Shown: positions 50,293 to 63,557 of the stretch, in pieces
Position numbering within the stretch: position 1 is the first letter of the stretch
Layout of the letters: the number at the start of each line of letters is the position of its first letter
DNA from: Biomphalaria glabrata
Lineage: Eukaryota > Mollusca > Gastropoda > Planorbidae
NCBI RefSeq assembly: GCF_947242115.1
Contig: NC_074726.1
Span: 6,751,951 to 6,815,950, forward strand
Direction: 5' to 3'
Length of the DNA: 64,000 bases
Notes under the pieces: model-generated
Told to the model about the DNA's origin: nothing
The model's input: the letters and a program-made list of their open reading frames with translations, nothing else
The model's database searches: none
Program-made: the position numbers and the translations under genes

Positions 50293-53200
50293 CTAGAACA
50301 GTTTGGCTTGGATCTTCAACTGCCTCTGCTTCCAAGCAGGTTGAGCATAGAACTCATCTCTTTTCATTCCAAGTATTTCCTGTAAAGAAAGAGAACAGTG
50401 TCATAGACGGTATCCGAATATCTCAATACTGCAAGATTACCAAAGAAAGACAGCAGTGTTACAAGACTGTATTGAAATATCTCAATACAGCAAGATTACC
50501 AAAGAAAGACAAGTGTTACAAGACTGTATTGAAATATCTCAATACTGCAAGATACTCAAAGAAAGACAACAGTGTTACAAGACTGTATTGAAATATCTCA
50601 ATACTGCAAGATTACCTAAGAAAGCATGTACTTAATGAAATGGAATGTCAAGATAATAAAGTTAATTGTTAATAGTAATTAAGTTATTAAGTCTTTTCTT
50701 AGTGTGTACCAGATATCTAATACAGGATGTTATCACTATTATTGCTCCATATGTAACAACAAAAAATCAGTAATTATTATAAATATTATTTTTTAATGAG
50801 TTAACACAATTGTCATCCCAACAGAAACATATGTATGCAAGACATGGAAGTCATCAGCCAAATTTGAGAAAAGACTAAATGTGGCTCAACAAAAATGACT
50901 AAGACAGATTTTTGGAGCCGGTTATAGAGATATAGGTCTCAAACAAGGTAATCCTCTGACAAACTGGGAGTTGACAGCTTAGTGGGAAGCGTGGTCAAGA
51001 GCTTAGCTTGGCTACCTATGAAGGGGGCTTGAGGTTCGACACTCGACTCAAGCAGAATTATGTTTACTGAGTGCAAAAGGGCAGCACAGAAAACCTCCCA
51101 GATACCCCCTCCCCCCAACTGGTCCATAAATGAGATTGGACCATAGCACTCTGAGCATGCTACAAGCATGAAAGTTGCGCTATATAAAAGCTATAGTTAT
51201 TATAGTGAGGATGAGAAAGAGCATCTCATGAGGTTTGTGGGACATGTTCTCTGACAAAATGAATTACACACACCAAGAGTTGCGATGACATTGAGGAAAG
51301 TGCTAATAGGGACATCCTCATATAACTTGGTGCCACACTTTTATTGAGGACCTCAGAGCAGTGAACACAAGGTGGCAACATGGGGAAAGGCTTCGGGAGT
51401 CAACCCTGAGAAAAAATTCAGGTGCCAGGCAGCTTGCAACATACAGTACTACACCCTGGCATCTCCTCCCTTCCCTAAAAACTAAAGAGAATATACCTCA
51501 AACTCAACATCTTCCAGATAAAACTCTAGTTTCATTGGCTCGACGCCTTCAGGTAGTGGCCGCTCTTGCAGCTCTGCCAGTGTGTATTTTGTCTTGGTCA
51601 ATCTGTGGTGGACTTCTGAAACTTTCTCTTTGTAGCCTTTAGACTTGCCCTCCTGAATAAAAATTATATTTTTCCCATTTTGTTTTCTGAGCAATCAACA
51701 AAAAATACAGGCACACTTAAAGAAATCTTAGACATTATGAAACAATAAAGCAATGACAAATAGCATGACTACATATTTCTTGTTTAACTTTTTCTATATC
51801 GATACTTATAGGAATAGATTTGTATCTTTATTTTTACAGCTACATTTGTTTTGGCTCAGTAAATAGTAATTATTTAGAGATCTAGTAGCTTAAATTCACA
51901 ACAAAGAGATACACATATATTAGAGTTGTCAGCAAAAACTTTAAAATGATGTGCGGTTAACATAGTTCAGAGAAAACCTGCATCAACACTTTACTAACAG
52001 TCCTTCTTCAACTTTTTCTATTCTAAATCATCGTTCAATTAATTTTTTTTATTTTATAAGCTTTGATTTTGTGACTTACACAAACAGCATGCATTCTCCT
52101 ATAATTCTATACCAAAAGTAATGTTTTCTGATTACAAGCAAAGATCTTATTAAAGTTTTATCATAATGTACAAATGTGAAAAAAGAACTATTCTGTCAGA
52201 AAATAATTACGGAGATAAAGAGTTAATCTACTATGTTCAAAAATAATGGGAAGGTTCCTGAGTTTTTTTTGTGTGTCTATTTATTATACTTAATGACATT
52301 GCAAAAAAGAAAACAACAAAAGAAAAGAAAACAAAACAAAATAAAAAAACACTGATTAATTTATATAGAATAAAATAAAACTACCATTTCAAGCAGGTGT
52401 TTTAACAACAAGTCAATGTATTTACTTATGGATAATGTCTCATTAGCACAACACAGTAACACTGACCTCTAGGGCTATGTCTTGGACCACTGTGTCCACA
52501 GTCCAGACTGGGAAGAGAGTTGTAAAACATTCAGGCTCTACTCCAGCGCACACAAGGTAAGCTGTTGGCGGGTGAGTTGGGTTTTTCACTGGAATAGAAA
52601 AAAAGTACTAACTAGAACTTTCAATTTTTATACTGTAAATTTTTTACTGATAATATCACTAAATTTTTTACAATTGCTCCAATCTGTTAAAAGTAATGGC
52701 CAAGAAAAAAAGAGGACATTTCTCTGAATCAACATTTTAAATATTTTGAGTTATCAAAGTTCGCATAAGAGAGTCATAGTAAAGTTAAAGTTCCCCTTTC
52801 AGATCTTGTGATCTATATGGCAGATGATGTAAAGGTCATCTGTTTCTGTGGCCTATGGTTAATGATGGTATCATGCATGTGGGCCACGCAACGACCAACT
52901 GCCTTTACTTTGCCCCAAATGTCAGGTACCCATTAGAGCTGGGTGGACTCAGGGAGAGGCACCCAAAGATGACAAAATAAAAAATTCAACAGAAGCCAAG
53001 CACTTGACCAATCTCCATAAGAGAGTCTTAGGATAAGCTGGAAATGTCGTCACACACACTTTTCAATTACCAGTTATGACACTTGCATTGGTAAATGTTC
53101 CCTATTCAATTGAAGCACTTATCAATGATGTTGTAATATTTTTAATTAATAAGAAGGTTGGGAGTACATAATAGTCAAGGGAACAAACACTTTCTGCTTT

Positions 53201-56200
53201 ATTTATTGCAAAATTGATTTCTCCCCCTATCATGTTGTATGAGTTATGTCTGTATGTTTTAAGTTTGGTGAATTTAGGAAAATATTTTTTTTTTCCTAAG
53301 GGAAATATTAAAAACTGAAAAACAATATTTATGATTGGTAAGCAAATTTCATTTTTGAAAGAAGGTCTATAAAAGATAAATAAAAAGTTACTGGTCATTG
53401 AAGAATTTTAGATGAATGAAAGTTTAGAAAATAGTAGGAGTTGCTGACCTTTACAGTAATGCAATGTGGTTTCCATGGCACACTTCCTATCCATGTTGAA
53501 GCGAGCTGTGGCTGATCCAGTGTTGACATTGTCAGTGTCATGTGACCCCACAGGGAACCAGCCCTGCCATAAGTACACTTCATGAGCATTGTCAACTAAA
53601 AATAAGGCTGCAAAAAAAAATAAAAACAATTTATTAATGCTACAAGAATTTATGTATAAAAACATAAATAATGATAGAAATGAACTAAAGACAGGGTCAG
53701 GGATCACAGACAGAGAGAGAGAGAGAGAAAGAGAGAGATAACTGTTAAAAGAATAGATTTAGATGTTAACAAATACATTCTCCACTTTTGAAATCCTAGG
53801 ATAAAAAATATATATAATATAATACACTGTTTCCTGCCACATGAACTTTTTAACCTTTATGTAAACAAGATGAGTTCCATAAAAAGGGAGCGAATGCTTA
53901 CCTGGCTGTGCAGCTTTGTATAAATCAGACTGAAGGAAAGGGTAAGGCGTGGTGAGATCTGACACTCTGGAAGGATTGAGCTGTTCATGGACTTCAAACA
54001 CCATATTGACACTGGACATGTGGAACAGACGTATGGTGTGTGTGTATGGCTTGGGATCTGCTCAGACAAAAAATTTTGGAATTAAAACAATTTTAAAAAA
54101 ATACTCAAAGTTAAAGGGGCAAGGTGGCTGAGTAATAAAGCACTTGGGTTCTGAACCAATGGTTTAAATCCTCAAGAAAACTTGAATTATAGGATCTATA
54201 GGAAGCCCCCTAAGTCCACCCAACTCTAGTGGATACTTGACATTAGTCTGGGAAATTAAAGGGCTATAGATGACATCCTCGTTAGCTGTCTGTTATAGAA
54301 ACATGATCTTTACATCACATTCCTCAAGGAACTAGTTTAGTGGGATATTTTACTGTTTGCTTAGCACTTTAAAATCTATTCTAATTAATGTTATCTTATT
54401 TATTTATGTATAGTTCTTTTGTGGAATAACTTGTAAGAAGTAGGGTCTAAGTTTTTCAAAATTCTTCTAGCCAGATTTTTTTTGGGGATGAACTTTTAGT
54501 CTCTTGTGTAGCCTGCAGCGTGAAAAAAAAAACTGGAATGTGTTTCATCTGTTATACATGGTGTTAATTACACTGGGTACATGTTAGTTTAGCAGATCAT
54601 CCTGAATCTTTGGACTTTAGACAATACTCTAAATACATTCCTTATCTTATTTCTAAAAAAAATGTAAGTATAAGCAGGCAATCAATAAAAAAAATTAGTA
54701 ATTTTATATATAAACCAAAAGGTTAAAAATTTTTACTTTCTGGTTTGTTTTGCGAGTAATAAGAACTTTCATGAAAATCACAAACATTTTTTTACTTCAA
54801 TTATCAATTTCAACTAGTGAGCATTCTTCACTCAGAATTCATGAGAAAATGTTTAACTATGTTTGTTATAATCTTTTGCTATAAATAAAAAACGCAAGAG
54901 AAATTTCCTCAAAGACTACAATTATATAATAATAATAATAATACTGCATTGCCTCCAGCCTGCACAAAGTATTTTTAAAGTGATAATTGCCTCGGGCAGA
55001 CCAATGCCACTCTTTAAACTTAATTCAGTCCTGTTGTGAACAACTGATATATAATAATATTATTATAATTTAAAATTTTGTCAGTATTAAGACCTTATAT
55101 TTGATTATATTTACATGTCCAACAGATTTTCCAACTACTTGTGAAATAGAAAGCCAGTTGAGAAGACATTTCTTTCTATGTTTGCTACAAAAAACAGACT
55201 GTTTTAACTAAGCAAAGAACAGAAGCTTATTATTAATTACCTAATAATAAACTATGATACAATTGTCTATCTCGACTGTCAAGTGCTGCCCAGATCTCTC
55301 TCTTCTCTTCTCCTTCCTCCACTTCTGTTATGGTAATCACTGCACTTTTGTGAAGGCCAAACTCAGCAGGTGGACTGATAGAAAAGTGAAAGAGAGATAC
55401 AGTTTAACAATAGGCTAGGTTTAACAAACATGGCTAGTTAAGTATTGAATTCATCCAAATGTACATTTAGATGTAGATAATTTCTAAGAATTGCAGTCAC
55501 TTGTTCGATATAATTGTATTAACATAACATTACAATTGCTAATAGATTATATAAATTGTGAGTGAAAGGATGTTTCCTTAAAGAAGAAAATGAAACCTTC
55601 TTATACCATAAATTACTGAAATTAAAAATGAATCCTCTCTTATAACTTTTCAGCCAGGAGCTTACCTCTCTTTAAATTTGTCCATGGTGTGCCTAACTAA
55701 TTCTCTGGTATGTTTAGGTGACTTGCAGCCGTGCCATATATACACAATGCCAGTATTGACATTCAAAAGTAATAAAGATGATCTACTACGTAAATGCTCA
55801 ATAGATACTGGAATCTACAAACAGAAAGGAGAGAAGAAAGAAGAAATATTCATTCAGTCAATTTGTAAAATCATCATTATCAAACTCCATTTGAGTGAGG
55901 GATTGAGAGGCTCAAATCCTCTCTTGCAAAAGCCCTGGACAGAAACCCTGCTGTCTTGCAGTGTGCATACATATCACCATACAGGTCGAGAATTTTAGGT
56001 TTTCCAGACCTGTCAAGATGGAGATCAGCAAGTCTGGGGCACCGTGAATCGAAATTTGGCCATAGCCATGAGAAATATGATCCAACAGGACAGTGGCCTG
56101 TCCTGCACTGTGCTATAATAGCTTGATCAGGCGTGGACAGCCTCCACCATGGGGAAGTGCGGTCAGGGCACCTCATGCGCTCCCAGACTCCAAATTATAA

Positions 56201-59200
56201 CAAATTTCATATTTGTACTGACCAGAAAATGAATTCTTTACAATTATTTAACAATGTTACACACTATAAACAGAAATAGATACTTATTCCTTTATAAATG
56301 TCATTATAATAAAAAGCTCAATATGAAAATCTGAATATTTTTTTAGACCTACATAATAATATTCTTTATATATATTTCTGTTGTATAAATTTCTTTATTC
56401 CTGTCATATATTCATGAACCAAAAAACTTTCTCCAAGAAGAAAGAGCTGGTCTGAAAGCTCCTGAGCTGCCAATTTTTCTAAGCTACTCTGTGCTTAATC
56501 TAGATCAAATTTTCTTTTTTGAAAAGTCATTTTTATTATTTTTAACTATGAGTATTTTATCATTTAGTTGCTGGTCTTGGTGTCAAGGAGGTACAGTGGC
56601 TGAGTGGTCAAGCATTGGCTTCTGAACCATGGGGTCCGGGGATCAAGTCCTGATAAGAACTGAATTTGGGATCTTTAAGGCGCCTCTAAGTCTACGAAGT
56701 TCAAATGGGTACCTGACATTAGTTGCGAAAAAGTAAAGGAAGTTGGTTGTTGTGCTGGACACATGACACCCTCATTAACTGTGGGCCACAGAAACAGATG
56801 ACCTTTAAATCATCTTTCCTATAGATCACAAGGTCTGCAAGGGGAATTTGCTTTTTTACTTCGTGTCAAAACTTTCCAAAGAAAACTTGAGTGCTTACCT
56901 CAACTAGACATGTTTCATTCTCATAGTCTCCACGCACACAAAATAGCCTCCAAGCTCCCTGAGTACTAGTGGAGGGATCCTCCCTCTTTCCTATATGCAC
57001 CACCATTTTGCCATTGAACAAGTTCAGGAAACAGGGGATTTCTTTGCCTTGTAAAACTCGGACCTAAGTAGAAACAAATCAAAATAATGATTACAAATTG
57101 TTTGCACAATAAAGTTTAAAGCTCTAGGTGGACATTGTCTTATTGTGAGCTATAAGATTTAAGGAGCAACAATTTAAAAATTCACCTGTGGCCCCCTTTC
57201 CTCATCCAGTTCAACTGTCATGAGAGCTGAGGCCCCCTTCTCGTTAATAGTAGACTGACTGCCCTGCCAGAAAAAGTAGGCACACCTTTCTCTTCCTTTT
57301 GGTATATTTTTAGCTAGACCTTTGACATTTCGTAAATCTGTGAACAGTTCAATTAGAGGTTGAGAGACTTACCTGAATATTTTAAAGATTCAGTTAAGAA
57401 ACTAAAATATAATATTACACAAGCTGCTGAGAAAATAGTATTGATATAAGTCCTCAAATTAACATGCAAGAAGGCCTACTTAAGCAATTAAATGTGAATT
57501 GGTATTTAGGAAATCTGAGTTAATCCAAGTTTTCAGTTATACATTTTCTCTCTGACGTAACCCAATGTAACATTAAGGAAATCCATTATCCAAAAAATAT
57601 TGATATTTTATTTTTGAAAACTTCACTGATCATTGAAAAAGTGTCAAAACAGTCAATCTTTTAAGTGCATGGCTTTTAATCTTCAATCAATAATCCCATG
57701 TACATTTTTTAAGCTAATTCCATCTACAGAACATATCATTTAAGATAATTCCATCTATAGTTAGCTTAAACCTAATTCCATCTCATCAACCTTTATTTCA
57801 TCAAATAAAAATATTTCTCCATAAACAAAAAAGAGATACCTTAAATGTTAGAGAATAATAAATTATCCAAACAAAAGTACGTACTAGCTGAAGCTATCAT
57901 ATACTGCCATCTGACAACATACGTGTCCCCTTCATGGAACTGTCCCAGACTGGCCTGATCCAGCTTGAAATGCTCATACTCCAGGACATGCCAGGTGGCC
58001 ACACTTATAGTAATAATGTTTTGTTCCTTAACAAAACCCTGCATGTCCTCAGCCCACTTCAGCCCGCGACCTAAATCAGAGCCCTCCAGCTTCAGGGTGA
58101 CTGGACTAGAGTTTTGGGGCAACATTAGAGTGGCATCATAAGGCTTCAACTCTTGTATATCTTTCTGTTAATGAAAAAAAATGTTCTTATAAAATTTGTG
58201 TTTAAAAGGCAACGTTAAATAAATCTAAATATTTATATATTTATTAAAAATAAAAATGTTTAATTAAACTTTTACCTCCAATTATATTTATTTACTGACA
58301 CTACCCTCAAAAACACTACAAATATTCATGTTGGCATAACCTTTTTTTTCTAAAATAAATAGTTTATATGACCAGTATCCCCACTTTTATAGATTAAATA
58401 CAATTTGCTTTGTTTCTCAATTCTTGGGTTAACTTTAAAGGTTTAATTTACAAGTCATTAGCTTCTTCCTTATTTCAAATCTCTCTATTTCCCACTTTTA
58501 AAAATTCTTATATCAAATTTTAATTAATGCACAAAGAAACAATGGCACAATCATGTCTTAGAAATTATTCATTCTAATGAGGGACAGGGTATGGACATTG
58601 TCCTACATATAAAAATGCATCATTTAAACAGAAACAACACACATACAAAGCATATGTACATCTTTAAAATAAACATTAAATGAACATTTATTATTAGTCT
58701 AAGAAATTCACTCCAAAATGGCTATACCAAAAACTGCCTGCTTCACTGTTTAGCCATTAGAAAAGGTATGAAAAGGGTTAATGTGGAGTGATCACTAATG
58801 TCTCAACAAGAAACATAGATGTTTAAACTTATTACAATGTGTATGATTAACCCTGGATAGCCATTTATCTTGCCAAGCTACTTTAATTAATAAGTCAAAT
58901 ATAAGTATGAAAAGAAATAGAAATATATAGAAGACTTACACTAGTGTTCTCAGAGCCTATTAGATCAAGACCTTTTACTCCAATCATGCGAGACGAATCT
59001 GGCCAGTCAGCAAACTTCTCACGGAATAAAATAGTTTCCATATTTTGACTCACTTTTCCAAAAATGACCCACGGGGGACGTTTGTCTGCTTTTAGAGGTA
59101 GACCACCATGTTCTTCAGCTGTCAACAGAAAGTTTTTCAAGAGTAACATAAGTTTTCATTACTTGCTTTAGTAACCCTTAGAATATATTAGAATATTCAA

Positions 59201-62200
59201 AAATATCCTAATCTGATATAAATTATAGAAATAGGTAATAGAAATGCCTATACAGATTATACTAAACTTCATGATGCCAAAAAAAAAGTTTCTGAACAAC
59301 TTACTTATAAGAGGAGAAAGTAGGTCTTACTTTTGTGATGAGAAAGTAGAACTTACTTTTGAGAGGAGAAAGTGGAACTTACTTCTGAGAGGAGAAAGTG
59401 GAACTTACTTCTGAGAGGAGAAAGTGGAACTTACTTCTGAGAGGAAAAAATAGGACTTAATTCTGAGAGGAGAACATAGGATTTACATCCTCGAGGAGAA
59501 AGTGAGACTTACTTCTGAGAGGAGAAAGTGGGTTGATTGCACTCTCTGTGTAGTCATAACCTTTTTCAAACAATTGCTTAGCAAGTTTCAAACCAAGCTT
59601 CCTCTGTTCCATGCCCACAGATTTGCCTTGCCACAGATAGAACTCTGTGCCAAAATCAAATACTATCACCTGGGGAATAAAAAAAATAGTTTCAATTTTT
59701 CAACAGATAAATAATAGTTTTACAAGTCTATTTAAAAAGCAATAAACATTATCTAAGTGTGATGTGACAACAGTAATGCATATAGCAGTCAGTGTCACCT
59801 GCTTAAACACTGGTCCATGATGTTGAAATGAATATGAAAACTAGGAGAGGCAAAAAAAGAAAAACAATAACAGAATGCCTACTAGACAGTCCTGATTTCA
59901 GTTTTTGGCAGTAAATTTAATTGGCTATCTCTTAAAACAATTTCAGCAGCCTCAACAAATTTTGAGCTATATTTGTGAAGGTTTGACTTATAAGGTTTCA
60001 GAAATGATTTTTTGCAGGATGGCAGTGGGCAAGGCTTGACCGTCATGATGATAGTTATCAGTACATACATGACCAAGCAGTCATTTATCTAACTTATAAA
60101 TTTATCTCATTTAAAAAAAAAAACAAGTCTCTAGCTTTAAAAAAAATAATTAAACTAATGAAACAAATGGAGTTTGAAGCTTTCAGCGCTGAAACAAAAA
60201 ATAAACATGGCATGTAATATAAAATAATAGCAGCTCTAAAGTACCAAGGTTATTAAATAGAAAGTAGATGTTACACTGGTACCTGGTCACTGCTAGGGCT
60301 GGGGTCCTAGGTTTGGGTTCTCCTCTGGGCTTATCTTTAATGCACCATATTATCTTCAACTTCTACTCTCAATAACTTAAGTACCTCAGTGCTGCTATTA
60401 TTGTATGTTACATGTCATGTTTAGAAAAAATGACAATAACATCTTTGTCCAGTACAACATGTTTGGAGTTACCTCATTCTTCTGAAGCATCTCATACTTT
60501 GGCAGGTCCCCCCAGTACTCTGTATAGGGCAGCAAGGCATTGCCTTCAAGCCTGTAGATCATGTTAGCCTTGGTGATGGATGCCTCATACAGCTCATCTT
60601 CATTGTCAGGACCGCAGACTGAACCAGACAGAAAATGTTTTCATGAAAAACTTACAATTTTCAAACATAAGCAATTTTTAAAAAAATTCTTTTCTACTGT
60701 TTGTACTAGAAAAGTAATGTTTCCCTTTCAGGCTATGGGGCAGATAAGGTAAAGGTAATCTGTTTCTGTGGTCTACAGTTAAAGAGAGTGTCATGAGGCC
60801 AACACAACGACCAACCACTTTTACTTTTTCTCAACTAATGTCAGGTACCCATTAGAGCTGGGTGGACACAGAGTTGCCCTAAAGATCCCAAAATTAAAAA
60901 TTCTTGTCTTCACCAGGATTCAAACCCAGAACCCCCTATGTTTGTACTAACAAAAAATTAACAAAGCAGATAAGTCTCCTAACCTTGGCTTTGCCTCTCT
61001 CCCTCTAGCAGAGACCAAAACAGTTTTCCGTTGCCATAATTGTCCTTGCTTTGATAGACTGTCAGAACTTCATTGGCCCTTTTACAGCACAACTCTTTCT
61101 TGGTCTGGATGCAACTGGCAATTTCACTGGCCTAAACAAACAATTTCTTATGTTAATGATTATGTACATAATAAAGATAGTTAAATATTGGTAGAGAAAG
61201 ACAGATGAGACATCTTGTGTGGTGCCCCAATGGTTCAAGAGCTAGGTGAAGGTGGTGAAGAAAATTTTAGATCAAAGTAATTTTTTTTTTAAAGACAAAC
61301 ACTTATTTGAAGCTCATCTGCAATTATCTGGCTCAATTAACAGTGACAGAAAGTAGAAGAAATGAAAAATTTGGAATGAAATAGAAAAAAAAAGATTTAA
61401 CAAAAAGCTTTTAAATTCAGTAATGGAAAAAATTTTGTTTTTGAAAAGCAAGTGTATGAAATGTAGGTGTTCAAAACTAATTTAATTACTAATTCTATTT
61501 GTTAAGTATTAAGTTGTATTAGTAAATTAGCTTCAATTCAAACAATTCAAGCCACTCTTTAAAAAAATTGATAACAACATGATTTGAGTCAGTGACTTTC
61601 ATATCATCATATTATGCCAGATGATACGTTAGACCAACAAGGTGGTACTGATGATACAGTAGCATTAGCCAATAACCTTAGCATTGACACATCAGACTGT
61701 GCTGTGTGATAATCTAATAAAATTAATAGAAGCTTTAATTTTTTTTTTAAAAAAAAAGGTCCACCTTAGCTTTCTCAATGACATTGGCAAACTGTCCCTC
61801 CCACTGAAGGACCTTGTCTGGTGTAACAAGCACATAGCAATCTCCGGAATTGACAGATCTAGTATGGGGCTCCACAACACGCGTCTGGACTGTTCGACGA
61901 CCTTTAGAGACAACATCAGAGTTAATGAAAATATTAGTTTTGTACAAATATTTTGCTGAAAATAAAAAACTCATACTTTCTCTAAAAAAAACAAAAACAA
62001 AATAAATTATGAAAATTTGTCATAACTATTTGAAAATGAATTTATATATATTAACACCAATGAAAAGGTTAACTGATTAAATAGATAGTATTTAAATGTA
62101 CAGGTGTCAACAGTAAATCTTTACTTTTAGTCTCAACCTAAATAATTGAAACAATATTATTCATTACCTTAAAGGTGTTACAAATTTTGAACAGATTTAA

Positions 62201-63557
62201 AGACATTTTTTTTAAAAATGAAATGGGACATATCACCAGTAGTGTTTTGTGACCAATACTGACAGTTCTTATCCAATTATTGTTAGAAAAACAACTTGGT
62301 AACAGTAATTTGCATTTATTTAGATCATGAGATTTTTATATATTATTTTAATAAATATTTTGTTTTCCCAAGGTTAGGAGGTTTTAGAGCCATTAATTGT
62401 AGGTTCAAAGGGGTTCAAGATGGGTAAATATTTTATCCAGAAATTCATCTAGTCAAGAGTGATTGTTTCAGGCTTACCCTTGACGTGAAACAGCATCAGA
62501 TCTTTGTATGGCTCCAGAGCCACACCGTGAACTGAAGAGCCACTATCTGTTCTCCTCAGCTCCACCTGTTTGAAGTTTTCTTTACTGGCCAGTCCTGCTA
62601 ATGCAGCCTCAGCAAAGCCTGCATCTTTAGCCACTGGTTGGTAAAGTAACATATATTGTTAATTACTTTTGTTTAAAAAAAAATTTTCAATGTTATTTTT
62701 TAATAAAAATATTGCTCTATATACTAACATTGTAACATTATGCCTATAGGATAGTATTTTTTAATTCTATTTCTTATCTAATTATTAAACAAATTTCTTT
62801 GATTTGACATTTTCGACCTCACATTACATTTTTTTTTTGTTCAATACATAAATGTATGTAACTTTAAATTATAACAAATTCCTTTAGCTCAAAAGAACTT
62901 GGAAGGAGGAATTGGCCAGATTTTTTTAAAAAGAGACCTTCACATTGTATTATTTTACATTTTTTCTTTAAAATTTATTGGCAATGAGACACGAAACAAT
63001 GAAGTGATTTAAATAGACACATTGCGAAAAACAACAGGGAGCATTACAAAACAGGCCATAAACTGAACACACAGGGGAAGAGAAAGGCAGGAAGATCAAT
63101 ACAAACATCGAGAATATCAGAAGATCATGAGGCAGAGACGGCAAGATGGACATGGGCTCAGCTGAGGGGAGTTGACTAGAGTCCAGTGTGAATTGCTGTT
63201 ATGGCAGTATGCTCCACTAGGAGTCATAAGGATTAAGTCGAGTAAGTCAAGTCAATTTAAAGGAACAATGAAAACACTACATTCTACACATAATTCTGAC
63301 TACTATTTAAGGATTCAAATACAAATCATGTATAATTTAAAATGAAGAATAATTTCAGCCTTGAACTTTATGATGAACACAAGTGCATTATTTCCTACTT
63401 ACATCCTTCTCTTTTGACCCGCCTCAGTTCTTTCTCTGCCACTCCTGATGTCACTTCCAAATATTCATTTAAAATTTCAACTTTCATGTACTTCAATGGG
63501 TTGAGAGAGGTGGGCCTCGCCTTTCTCTGAGGTTTGATCTTGTGTACAGCTGGAAGT
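50293..63557 (-). CDS. SVIL: Supervillin, C-terminal part (gelsolin repeats and villin headpiece), 17 exons, 5' end outside window
   Basis: Exons in transcript order: 63403-63557, 62478-62633, 61765-61901, 60984-61131, 60473-60618, 59513-59669, 58940-59118, 57885-58164, 57186-57337, 56899-57063, 55666-55814, 55241-55374, 53902-54057, 53449-53607, 52467-52588, 51497-51652, 50293-50379. Together they give about 879 residues in one frame. Supervillin is an actin- and myosin-binding membrane-cytoskeleton scaffold. Signature stretches close to the vertebrate protein include [89 protein letters not shown] and the headpiece (RPLPEGVEP, then [11 protein letters not shown], ending AKLF). The headpiece is split over the last two exons. 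Donor GTTAGG after 60984 is weak. The first visible exon enters in phase 2, so the gene continues beyond 64000. Confidence 0.95.
50395..50625. repeat. Minisatellite, about 58-60-bp unit, next to the last supervillin exon
   Basis: About four copies containing AATATCTCAATACTGCAAGA and AAGAAAGACAACAGTGTTAC. On the minus strand each unit has a pyrimidine tract and ATCTTGCAG, an acceptor-like sequence, shortly before the real acceptor at 50380. Confidence 0.8.
50978..51205 (+). mobile_element. SINE family B, copy 4
   Basis: GTGGGAAGCGTGGTCAAGAG to GTTGCGCTATATAAAAGC, in the last intron of supervillin. Confidence 0.65.
52007..52226. mobile_element. TTAA-flanked MITE, copy 3
   Basis: Diverged copy from TTCAACTTTTTCTATTCTAA to GGAGATAAAGAGTTAA. 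Confidence 0.6.
52782..52995 (-). mobile_element. SINE family A, copy 8
   Basis: TTCCCCTTTCAGATCTTGTG to GAGCTGGGTGGACTCAGGG; head partly lost. Confidence 0.65.
54113..54345 (+). mobile_element. SINE family A, copy 9
   Basis: GGGGCAAGGTGGCTGAGTAA head, with a decayed body and tail. Confidence 0.6.
55867..56195 (-). mobile_element. I-type (Nimbus-like) LINE 3' fragment, copy 4
   Basis: Reads [20 protein letters not shown] and [10 protein letters not shown]. The Cys motif is shortened by an internal deletion. It lies between supervillin exons 55666-55814 and 56899-57063, in the gene's direction. Confidence 0.7.
56583..56858 (+). mobile_element. SINE family A, copy 10
   Basis: GGAGGTACAGTGGCTGAGTG head, ACACATGACACCCTCATTAA body and CACAAGGTCTGCAAGGGG tail. 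Confidence 0.65.
59290..59512. repeat. 26-bp tandem repeat carrying copies of a supervillin donor site
   Basis: About eight copies whose minus-strand unit reads TTTCTCCTCTCAGAAGTAAG. This equals the last bases of exon 59513-59669 plus its donor. The unit also forms a pyrimidine tract with CAG, so it looks like an acceptor too. Confidence 0.85.
60716..60945 (-). mobile_element. SINE family A, copy 11
   Basis: CCCTTTCAGGCTATGGGGCA to CCAGGATTCAAACCCAGAAC, between two supervillin exons. Confidence 0.65.
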
